Positions 22,982-32,575 of a DNA stretch of 64,000 nt are shown here, one piece after another. Positions within the stretch are counted from its first letter, which is position 1. Each line of letters opens with the position of its first letter. Both the position numbers and the translations under genes were made by a program. The stretch comes from Alligator mississippiensis (Eukaryota; Chordata; Crocodylia; Alligatoridae), in NCBI RefSeq assembly GCF_030867095.1, contig NC_081827.1, positions 214,515,310 through 214,579,309 on the forward strand, read 5' to 3'. Below the pieces are notes generated by a model, which had not been told where the DNA came from, ran no database searches, and was given only the letters and a program-made list of their open reading frames with translations.

Positions 22982-24834
22982 CAGAGGTGTCAAACTCATC
23001 TGGGCTGGATACAGTGGCGATGTGTAGGAGGTGCACGTGCACCCTTTGAGAGCACTGGTGCACCCCCTGACAGCCAGCATTCCCCGCTTAGGCGACAGGC
23101 ATGAGGGACAAGTGGGAATGCAAGTGTCCCTCCTGAGAGCGCTGGCTGGGTAGCGGGGGCGACAGGAGAAGCACTGCTGGCACTTTCGGGTTGGCATGAT
23201 CACCTCTCCACTGGTCAGCACGATTGGCTGCAAGGGTGTTCACACCACTGATCAGCACGTAGTGCTTAGGGATCGTTAAACTCTTTTTTGTTGTTGTTAT
23301 GTTTGATTTGAACCACAGTTTCTTGATTGTATTTCTTAACAGATTGGAGTACAGTGTATAGATCAGAGTGAGACAAAACTTGTTGCAAAAGTGACAAATC
23401 CAATCCCATCTGCACTGGGGTTATATCCTGATATAGCCATGATTTAGCTTGGATAGACTGAACAGTCCACCGGGGCACAAAATACATAAAACCACAACCA
23501 CTAACTGATGAAGCATTACAAAAACATTGATTGACAGAAAACACTATCAAATACAAAATTCTTGGTTAATCAAAACATATGGGAAATGAGTATGCACACA
23601 AACACATCCCTTTCCAGCATATGCTACAACGGATTGGTTTTCACTCACTAAATCGAAGGTGCAGTGCTGGACTTCGTGTTGTTCATATAGGCATTCATCT
23701 TGTGCCTGAAGAGTCTGGTCCTCACACACATACCCCACATTTTCATGAATTAGACATCCCTTGATATTACTGGTCCTCCATTTTCTTTGCTGCTTAAATG
23801 CCCACTGATGATGGTCACAGGAGTACATCACAACACCTTTACTCACTCCAAGACCCACAGATACCAGTGGATATATGGTGACATGAGAAGTGGCATTAAC
23901 AGTAACCATATGAGCCACAATTTGTTGGTTTGATTCACTATAGATAAAATAAACTAATTTCCACCACCTGGAAAGGTCTTTTTCTCCTTGAGTGGCATTG
24001 TTTCAAACATTTTTTTAAGCTTTTTTGGCAAGTGGCCCTGAAGGCCAGAGCAGATGATTTGAGTGACTATGGTTTGGCTTAAAGCTTGAGCCTGTGTACA
24101 GGCCAAGGCTAGAGAAACATTGTAATGAATTAATTTATCAATTGCTGCAACTATAATTTGGTGGTTGCCTTCTTCAGTTTCTTGGAGTACCAGCAGGATG
24201 TCTCCCACTAGCTGTTCCTCAATTTCTAGATGTGATAATGAACTCATTAAGGGTTTCCCAATTATTTGCATCTCAGCTGTAGCATAGCCTACTTTATTAG
24301 CTAAAACTTAATGTTAATACTGTTCAAAATCGCTGCTTCCAATTCAGCTCCACTCTGGCCAGTTGTCACAATATCTCTTCTTGGCCTGTAGGTATTTTGC
24401 CTGCATAGTTTTAATACACCATAAATCCAGCTAACACCTCCAAGCTTGATGGCTTGCCAATACAAAAGGAGCACACTTTGGAACACTAGCAGATAAGTTC
24501 AAACCCCTTAAGTGTATTTGAATTTCTTTGATTGCTGAGGGCCCAAAAGAACTTGCTCATTATGGTTTAATTTGATCACATAGGGTTCACTAGTGCTCCC
24601 ACCTGCCCATTGGCGAAACAAGGAGGGGGTGCACCAGTGCTCTCAGGGGGTGCATGTGCATCCCCATGCACTCCCTACATATTGCACACGAGTGCATGCC
24701 AGACTGGTTCTGTGCATCACATGCAGCCTGTAAGGCAAGGGCCAGCATGTGCTTTATGTGGCACATAGTGTTATTCTGAGCCCCACAGGCAGCACTGCGG
24801 GGCAGATGATAGTGCCATATCTCTGACACCCTTG
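22982..24834. mobile_element. hAT-type element carrying a large insertion
   Basis: Left end CAGAGGTGTCAAAC; right end CTGACACCCTTG. Flanking 8-mers gtctcaat (22974-22981) and atctaaat (24835-24842) agree at six of eight positions. Own sequence is roughly the first 35 bp and the last 145 bp; the middle is the inverted-repeat-flanked insertion with the Env-like fossil. Confidence 0.6.
23015..24695 (-). mobile_element. Retroviral Env-like fossil flanked by inverted repeats (broken)
   Basis: About 1.3 kb of minus-strand remnant (roughly 23255-24560) reads as an envelope-like glycoprotein: cysteine-rich surface part, N-glycosylation-type motifs and long hydrophobic or amphipathic helices. It is broken, with at least three interruptions, and has no visible gag or pol. 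It is bordered by inverted copies of a gtgtaggaggtgcacgtgc-type sequence at about 23015-23080 and 24610-24690. A third relative of that border is at 31709. The family within endogenous retroviruses is not determined. Confidence 0.45.
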
Positions 24835-25535
24835 ATCTAAATACATGGACTTTCCATGGGAAAAGGAAGACCTGAATTAGAGCTCCAGATCTGACCTATG
24901 TATTTACTAAAAAGGCAGAACTAAAGGCTCACATCAACACCCATTAAAATATTTTTTTATTTGCATTTCAAAATCGAATATTGCTTTTGATAATAAAATC
25001 ACAGATCTCATTTTTTCCAAAGATAAAAGCTGGACAGCTGGTTCTAAGCAGAGGTCACCCAAGGTTCTAGCTGCTCAGACAGAGCCCTTCTTTCTAGAAT
25101 GAAGTTCAGTCTCTGAATTTATCTCTGAATCAAAAACTAAGATTTGGAATCAGGATTTTGGTTCAGTCCCATCTCTACTTATAACATGGAGAAAGAAGAA
25201 CCTCAGCGATATGTTTCTTTATCATATAACTTATTTACTATATATAAAGTGTTTTCAGAAGAGTCTCACTTCAATTATTAGCTTTTTTAGGTCCTGGGTT
25301 CTTTTCCAAGTGAATTATTATTGTTGAAACGGACAATTCTAAATAGTTAATCATTTTTTTAAAGAAAGAGTGAAGCTTTGATACAGTAGAGCAACTTTTC
25401 CCACATTGCCCTGCTGGCCTGCCATTCTCTTGGCAAAATTTAGCAACTTAGTTACCCAAAGGTCCCATCCACACTGTGTACACTCCAGTCTTTCCATGCG
25501 GTTGTAACCATGGATTACTAGAAGTTCATATACTG
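24835..25535. other. Intergenic, nothing recognised
   Basis: AT-rich single-copy-looking sequence between two transposon nests. Confidence 0.5.
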
Positions 25536-25833
25536 CAGATGTTCTCAGTGTTCTTAGATCTAATACACCACTTCTTAGATTCATGGCACCCCTTGGAAGA
25601 TGCCAGTTCTTGGGTTTCACTCATTTTTTTGACTATGGAAAAATAATAGAACAACTTTACTGTTGCAAAGAACTCAGAAAGATCACAATAGGTCAGAATG
25701 TTTTTAACATTATGAATTCCTATTTTAAATCTCTGGATTCGTAGATTCATAGATTCATAGATGTTAGTGTCGGAAGGGACCTCAATAGATCATCGAGTCC
25801 AAATCCCTGCATAAGCAGGAAAGAGTGCTGGGT

Positions 25834-28721
25834 CTAGATGACCCCAGCTAGATGCTCATCTAACCTCCTCTTGAAGACCCCCAGGGTAGGGGAGAGCACC
25901 ACCTCCCTTGGGAGCCCGTTCCAGACCTTGGCCACTCGAACTGTGAAGAAGTTCTTCCTAACGTCCAATCTAAATCTGCTCTCTGCTAGCTTGTGGCCAC
26001 TGTTTCTTGTAATCCCCGGGGGCGCCTTGGTGAATAAATACTCACCAATTCCCTTCTGTGCCCCCGTGATGAACATAAAGGCAGCCACAAGGTCGCCTCT
26101 CAACCTTCTCTTGCGGAGGCTGAAAAGGTCCAGTTTCTCTAGTCTCTCCTCGTAGGGCTTGGTCTGCAGGCCCTTGACCATACGAGTTGCCCTTCTCTGG
26201 ACCCTCTCCAGGTTATCCGCATCCTTCTTGAAGTGTGGCGCCCAGAACTGTACGCAGTACTCCAACTGCGGTCTGACCAGCGCCCGATAGAGGGGAAGTA
26301 TCACCTCCTTGGACCTATTCGTTATGCATCTGCTGATGCACGATAAAGTGCCATTGGCTTTTTTGATGGCTTCGTCACACTGCCAGCTCATGTTCATCTT
26401 GGAGTCCACTAGGACTCCAAGATCCCTTTCCACCTCTGTGCCACCCAGCAGGTCATTCCCTAGGCTGTAGGTGTGCTGGACATTTTTCCTCCCTAGGTGC
26501 AGCACTTTGCATTTCTCCTTGTTGAACTGCATCCTGTTGTTATCTGCCCACTTGTCCAATCTATCCAGGTCTTCCTGCAGCTGTTCCCTGCCCTCCGGCG
26601 TGTCCACTTCTCCCCATAGCTTTGTGTCATCTGCAAACTTGGACAGAGTACATTTGACTCCCTCATCCAAGTCACTGATGAAGACATTAAAGAGTATCGG
26701 TCCAAGGACCAAGCCCTGCGGGACCCCACTGCCCACACCCTTCCAGGTCGAGACCGACCCATCCACCACGACACTCTGGGTGCGACCCTCTAGCCAATTC
26801 GCCACCCACCGGACTGTGCAGTCATCCAAGTCACAGCCTCTTAACTTGTTCACCAGTATGGGGTGGGATACCGTATCGAAGGCCTTCCTGAAGTCTAAGT
26901 ATACGACATCTACCCCTCCTCCTGTGTCCAGGCGTTTCCTAACCTGGTCATAGAAAGAGACTAGATTGGTCAGGCACGATCTGCCCGCCACAAACCCGTG
27001 CTGGTTTCCCCTCAGCATAATTTGCCCTGCTGGGCTCTCACAAATGTGAGCCTTGATAATTTTTTCAAAGACTTTACCAAGGATGGAGGTGAGACTGACT
27101 GGCCTATAGTTGCCCAGGTCCTCCTTCCTCCCCTTTTTGAAAATGGGGACCACGTTAGCCCTTTTCCAGTCCTCCGGGACTTGGCCCGTGCGCCACGAGC
27201 ATTCGAATATTCCCGCCAGTGGCTCTGCAATGATGTTGGCCAGTGCCTTCAGCACCCTCGGATGGAGCTCATCTGGGCCTGCCGACTTAAAGGCATCCAG
27301 TTCTTCCAAGTGACTCTGCACCATCTCAGGATCTACGTATGGAAGTCTGGCGCCTTGCTGCTGCCTCCCTACAACCCCAGTGAGAGACTTGTCGTGCCCC
27401 TCACTTAGGAACACTGAGGCAAAGAACTCGAGGAGTTCAGCCTTGTCCCCCCTGTCCATCACCAATTGTTTCTGCCTATTTAGCAGGGGTTCTATTCCTC
27501 CCTGGGCCTTCCTTTTACTCCCAATATATCTAAAAAACAATTTCTTGTTGTCTTTTACTTGGGTTGCCATCCTCAGCTCCATGGTAGCTTTGGCCTGTCT
27601 AACTGCCTCCCTGCAAGCACGAGCAGAGGAGGTATATTCATCTTTAGTGATCTCACCTTGTTTCCACTTTTTATGTGCTCCCCTTTTGGCCCTTAGGCTG
27701 CCCTGGATTTCTCTGGTCAGCCATGGAAGCCTCCTGGCCCCTTTCCCTCTTTTGCCTCGCTCGGGGATCGTCTTGCTTTGTGCCCGAAGGATCGTTTCCT
27801 TAAGGCACAGCCACCCTTCTTGGGCTCCCATCCCTTCAAAACTCCTACTCTGCAGTGCGTCCTTGACTAATCGCCTGAGTTCATTGAGATCAGCTTTCCT
27901 AAAGTCTAGCACTTTCACCCTACTAGTTACCTTACCCACTCGACGTCTTATGTTGAATTCTATTATTAGGTGATCACTGTCTCCCAAATGGCTACCGATC
28001 TGGAGGTCCCCTACCATGTCATCCCGTTGCCAATACCAGATCCAGTATGGCATTCCCCCTAGTGGGACCATGTACCTCCTGCGTGAGCGGTGGGACTTTG
28101 CTGTCTGCGTCCCCCAGCAGATGTCCGGGGAGTTTAGGTCCCCCATGACTACCGCCTCTTTAGCTTTTATGGTCTCCGAGAGTTGCCTCAGAAGCCCCGC
28201 ATCTATTTCTTCCCCTTGGTGTGGGGGTCTGTAGCAGACCCCTACCACCAAATCCCTTTCTCCTTGCCCCCCATGTAGCCTAACCCACAATCCTTCTACT
28301 TCCTCAACCTTGGATTCTGTCTTGATGAGGGTTGATGTATATTGCTCACTGACATAAAGTGCAATCCCCCCCCCCCTTTCTTCCCCAACCTGTCCTTTCT
28401 GTACAATCTATAACCCTCAATATGTACCGCCCAGTCATGGGATGAATCCCACCAGGTTTCTGTTAGCCCCACTAAGTCATAGGTGTTTAGTGCAAGCAGG
28501 AGCGCTAGTTCATCCTGCTTGTTCCCCATGCTCCTAGCATTAGTATATAGGCACTTGAGCCCTGCGACTGGTGCCTTTGCTACCCCCCCGCTCCGAGTCC
28601 CAAGGGGCTCATTGTTTCTTACCTTCTTGTTTCTTACCTGTTCTGTAGTGCTGGTCTCCCCATGGCTTTCAGGTTTCCAATGCTCTCTTTCTTCAGGCTG
28701 GGCTGTCCTTGTGGGTGCCAC
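25834..28721 (-). pseudogene. CR1 ORF2: endonuclease plus reverse transcriptase, frameshifted
   Basis: The N-terminal piece (28721 down to about 28370) carries the apurinic endonuclease start: LKCLYTNARSMGNK and LVGLTETWWD. A frame change at the plus-strand C-run 28371-28380 moves the frame to the 818-codon stretch 28290-25834. That stretch has GDLNSPD, the SDH endonuclease end, reverse transcriptase blocks YLDFRKAFDTVSH, GVPQG and FADDTKLW, and the C-terminus RLDEHLAGVI. Between GDLNSPD and SDH the sequence is shorter than in other CR1 elements and partly out of frame. The product would copy its own RNA at nicked target DNA. Confidence 0.93.
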
Positions 28722-28777
28722 ATGGTTTGGTGGTCCACAGCTTCCCCTGCCCTCATCTTCCCCTCCCCCCGACGAGC

Positions 28778-29841
28778 CTAGTTTAAAGCCCGCCGGAGGA
28801 GATCCGCCAACCTAGAAGAAAACACACGCTTACCTTTGGGGGACAGGTGAAGCCCATCCCAGCTGAGCATGTCCCTCGTCGTGATGTGCAGGTCATTGTC
28901 CAGGAAGCCGAAGCCTGCCTCGAGACACCACTGCCGAAGCCGCCAGTTGGTTTCTCGGATGCAGTTCTCATGCCATCTTCCTCATCCGGTCACTGGTAGG
29001 ATGGAAGAGAAAACCACCTGTGCACCGAACTCCTTCAGCATGCCGCCCAGAGCACTGTAGTCCACCATCAGGTGATCGGGGGTTCTCCTGGCCGCATCAT
29101 TAGTACCCACATGGACTAGGACCATGGGGTAGTAATCGGTGGGCTTGATCCTGGCCTGGATTACCTCCGTCACATCCCGAATCTTTGCTCCAGGGAGGCA
29201 GCATACCTCTCGTGCTGAGGGGTCCTGGCGACAGATGGGTCCTTCCGTACCTCTCAGGATGGAGTCACCTATGACGAGCACTCGTCGCCTCCTCCTCTGG
29301 GTCCTTGTGGATCTCTTGACCTGTTCGGAGTGTGAAAAACGTGGTGTTTCTTCTTGCCCAAGGGTTTCCTGCTCCCCTTCCATCTCCTGCAGGGTCGCCA
29401 GGGCCTCGTACGTGTTCACCAGTCGGACTGAAGAAGCTGGTACCGGTTCGCTGCGAGCTGCTCCGGTCCTGGCTGTGACCGTCTGCCACTCTGCTGTGGA
29501 GGGCACTCCCCGGGCTGCTTCTTCCTTGGGTGCCTGGGCCTGCAGGGAAAGGAAATAACTGTCAATTTCATCCTCCACCTCCCTGATCCCCCTCAGCCTG
29601 CTAACCTCCTCCCGGAGCTCCCTCACCTGCGCCTCCAGAGCCCTAAGACGGGCACCTGCGGGACAGGTGTGGGGGCCCCCAATCTCTGCCCCCCCGGCCC
29701 TGCTGGGGATCCCCCACAGGCCAGGAGGTCGGGGGACATCAGCTCCCCCATGGGCTCAGTCTGGGTGGAGGCCTCAAACCAGCCCCGGGTAGCCTTGTCC
29801 CCCTGGGCAGAGGCCCTAGCAGCGCTCCTCGTAGACACCAT
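28778..29841 (-). pseudogene. CR1 ORF1: coiled coil plus SGNH-type esterase, frameshifted
   Basis: It starts MVSTRSAARASAQGDKATRG at 29841, shifts frame near 29640 just before a coiled-coil stretch (LRELREEVSRLRGI type), then enters the esterase domain: VLVIGDSILRG (nucleophile Ser), VHVGTNDAA (oxyanion Asn) and, after a second shift near 28975, WDGLHLSPKG (catalytic Asp and His). It stops at 28778-28780. An esterase domain in ORF1 is established for many vertebrate CR1 elements. Its role in retrotransposition is unclear. Confidence 0.88.
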
Positions 29842-29975
29842 TCCGAGCTGCTGTTTGTAGATCTGTGTGGTGTCTATGCCCTACCCCTACAGGAGTCTCA
29901 CTCCTGGCCCTTCCTGCCCGCCCGCCGGTGCGAACGCCTGCGCAAACGCCGGCGTGCTCTTACAGAGCGCGCCTG

Positions 29976-30760
29976 TTTGCGCGCTCTGTTCGCGCCGCAC
30001 GGCTCGGAAGCGCGGCTCCCTACCGGCTCAGCTATATGGGACCCGGGGGGCTTCCCCTCCGGAACTGGCTCAGCTGTGCCGGGTCCCTCCGCCCCACTTA
30101 CCTTCGGGGGATCAGCTGCTGCTGCCCCCACTGCCGACTCCTCTGCTGCTGCTGCTGCCACCGCCTCCGGTCAGTCAGTTGGTAAAGGGGCACACGTGCG
30201 TGCGGGACACACGTGTGCCTGACTCCTCTCCTTCCCGCTGCTGGTTCCCAAGTGCTGGGAACTACGTCACCCCGTGGCTTTAAAGCCCGCGGTTTGAATT
30301 ACCCGCCCCGCTCCAACGGCCAATCAGGTGCCCCAGTCTACCCAGAAGTGCCTGCCGGCAGTTCCGCCCCCTACGCTCCCCCGCTGGGGGGATCCGCTGC
30401 TGCGGGAGCCTGCTCCCCAAGGGTTAGCCCCGGGGGTGCTCCCTGGCATGGGGGGACAGTCCCTTCCCTAGCCCTCCCTGTTTGTGCGCTCTGTTCGCGC
30501 CGCGTGGCTCGGGAGCGCAGCTCCCTACCGGCTCAGCTATATGGAACCCGGGGGGCTTCCCCTCCGGATCCGGCTCAGCTGTGCTGGGTCCCTCCGCCCC
30601 ACTTACCTTCGGGGGATCAGCTGCTGCTGCCCCCGCCGCCGACTCCTCTGCTGCTGCTGCTGCTGCTGCCGCCACCGCCTCCGGTCAGTCAGTTGGTAAA
30701 GGGGCACACGTGCATGTGGGACACACGTGTGCCTGACTCCTCTCCTTCCCGCTGCTGGTT
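29976..30760 (-). repeat. Duplicated block in the CR1 5' region
   Basis: Segments 29976-30246 and 30481-30760 are near-identical direct repeats offset by 505 bp, rising to 514 because of a few extra CTG units in the second. They share ctctgttcgcgccgc, tcagctatatgg, the CTG-rich run and ggggcacacgtgc. They are joined by a 230-bp GC-rich spacer. This looks like a repeated promoter unit of the LINE. Confidence 0.9.
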
Positions 30761-31102
30761 TGCACACTTAACAATGTTAACATTGAGTGGCACCCTGTGG
30801 CACACCTGAAAGGATCTCAAAGCACCACAGGGTGAAGCACCCTGTTTGAGAATCACTGATATACTTAAACAGAGAGCACAGAACCTGTCTCTCCTGCTTT
30901 CCCAATGACTTCACCCAAGCTCGACTCAGGCAAAATAGAACAGGAAGTTTCCAGATTTGAAAATAGAAAAGAAAAGAAAAAGGTACAAACCTTTTGGGAT
31001 GGGGAACAAGTTGAGGAAAAGATCCTTGGCTAGCGTAGGGGAAAGAAAAAAAATGAGGTTGAGAATAGGAGGTGGGGGAAACATTGGCTGGGCAACAAGA
31101 CT

Positions 31103-31400
31103 AGGGCCCCATCTACACATGCTGGTAAAGGCAGTGATTTTATTGCCTTTAACACTGATGAGATTTAATGTGTGATCCACACAATTGTGCCTCCTGCTAT
31201 TCCACATGTGCATAGGAGGAGGCATGATTGTGGAACTGCACATTAGATTACATCGTGTCTTATCACTGATGCAGGGGGAGCCAAATCCTGGGCTACACTG
31301 GCAAGAAGCAGGCCCCCATGGCTGAGGTGCTCCCTGCCACAGGGATCCCAAGGGCTGGGGGATTATGGCAGCCATGATCTCCCAGGCTCTGGGGTGCATG
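31103..31400. mobile_element. MITE-like element
   Basis: Begins ggccccatctacacatg and contains inverted gattaaat or taatgtg motifs; of the same general type as other tctacacatg elements here. The right end is unclear. Confidence 0.35.
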
Positions 31401-31705
31401 AAATCACCAATGTTGAGGTGGAGGGAGAGACGTCACGATGACCCTGGATGAACAGCCAGGAGTAGGGAGGCTAAGGCTGGCTGGGTAAAGGATGGGAAAG
31501 ATGGGTTGAAAAACACAGATTGGACAAGATACCTAAGAAGAGTGACTGGATATAAAACCTAATGGGACTGGGGAATGCAGACAAGTAGAGAACAAGAGAA
31601 GAGAGTGAAGTAAAAGCTGGATCAGATAAGCCACCAAAGTGGAAGAACAGGGGAACCAAAATTTTGGTTTGCGTGTTTCTTCGTTCCTCATTGCCTAACC
31701 TGACT

Positions 31706-31738
31706 GTAGGCGATGTGTAGGGGAGGCACAGCAGGGCA

Positions 31739-31773
<35 letters not shown>

Positions 31774-32010
31774 AGATTGGCCCTTGCTGACCAGGGAGTG
31801 GGAGCACCGAGAGAAGTGTCAGCCGGTGCCACCCTCCCCACCCCACAAGATTGGTGCTGGCTGAGGAGTGGGGGCATTGAGAGACGCGCCAGCGGTGCTT
31901 TTGGTTTTGCTGCTGGCACTTCCAGGTCAGTGATCAGCCACTGGGGGACCCTCCCTTCCCCTGGTTGGCAATTGGCCGCTGGTGCCCCCCCCAGACTCAA
32001 GAGGCACCAG
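31706..32010. repeat. Solitary copy of the border repeat seen around the Env-like fossil
   Basis: Starts ggcgatgtgtaggggagg, like the border at 23012, and continues with related GC-rich blocks (gctggcacttccaggtcag). Holds a 29-C run at 31743-31771. It could be a solitary terminal repeat; class uncertain. Confidence 0.45.
31743..31771 (+). repeat. Poly(C) run
   Basis: 29 consecutive C. Confidence 0.97.
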
Positions 32011-32452
32011 TCACTCGTGCCTGAGACCCAGGAATCAGATTTATAGAAGGGAAGAAGGAGCTGAAGGCAGGGAGAAAAAGAATGGATTTTTAAGGCCTAT
32101 TAACCTTAACAATATAAGGAATATTACCCTTGAGAATTGGATGTTAACTTGTCTATGCCATACAGTTCTTAGGTTATTCCAGTCAAGTAACTTAATTAGC
32201 TATTACCTTTGAAAAGTTTAGTTTACATACTCTTCCTTTTCTGCATGCCTGACCTGAGACCTTGGAGTCTGATCTATAGGCATGCCTAGCACTTTCAGAT
32301 ATAACTGGAAACAATAGGAGCAACTGAAAACAATAGGTCTGAATATATGAAGATGTATACAAGACTAAGTATTCTGAAAAATCAGGTCCTTGACATCTCA
32401 GATTGGCAACTCAAAATTAATGGATACTTTTGACCTTAATTATTCTATGTTT

Positions 32453-32575
32453 CATTCTTGTATCTACAAAATGGGATATTAATAACCCTCATTTCACCAG
32501 GATGATGTGAAAATAAGTTGTACAATGCTTGTGAAGCACTTAGATACAAAAAAAGATGAGTGCTTTAAAAAGGCC
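32453..32575 (+). repeat. MIR-type SINE 3' half
   Basis: Shows the diagnostic order: ctacaaaatggg, aataaccctcatttcacc, gatgatgtgaaaataag, gtgaagcacttagata. Old and diverged. Confidence 0.65.

Larger units (their letters stand above)
25741..30760 (-). mobile_element. CR1 LINE, near full length
   Basis: About 5.0 kb on the minus strand. From 5' to 3': a GC-rich 5' region with a duplicated block, ORF1 (28778-29841) with an esterase domain, ORF2 (25834-28721) with endonuclease and reverse transcriptase, and a short 3' end of ctatgaat units. ORF1 has two frameshifts. ORF2 has one in a homopolymer and a rearranged short stretch in the endonuclease. The rest, 818 codons, is open. It is thus young but no longer competent. 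It is the source-type sequence for the truncated copies at 1.1 and 13.1 kb, which match it closely. Confidence 0.96.
25536..30858. mobile_element. hAT-type MITE split by a near-full-length CR1
   Basis: The left part (25536-25740) begins CAGATGTTCTCAGTG and the right part (30761-30858) ends GTTTGAGAATCACTG. The 8-mers outside, atatactg (25528-25535) and atatactt (30859-30866), match at seven of eight positions. So one roughly 300-bp hAT element was later opened by the CR1. Confidence 0.75.

Noticed and set aside
29867-30809. Open frames of 138-198 codons on the plus strand and 83-87 on the minus strand
   Set aside because: They lie in the GC-rich duplicated 5' region of the CR1, have CTG-run and proline-rich composition, and match no protein.
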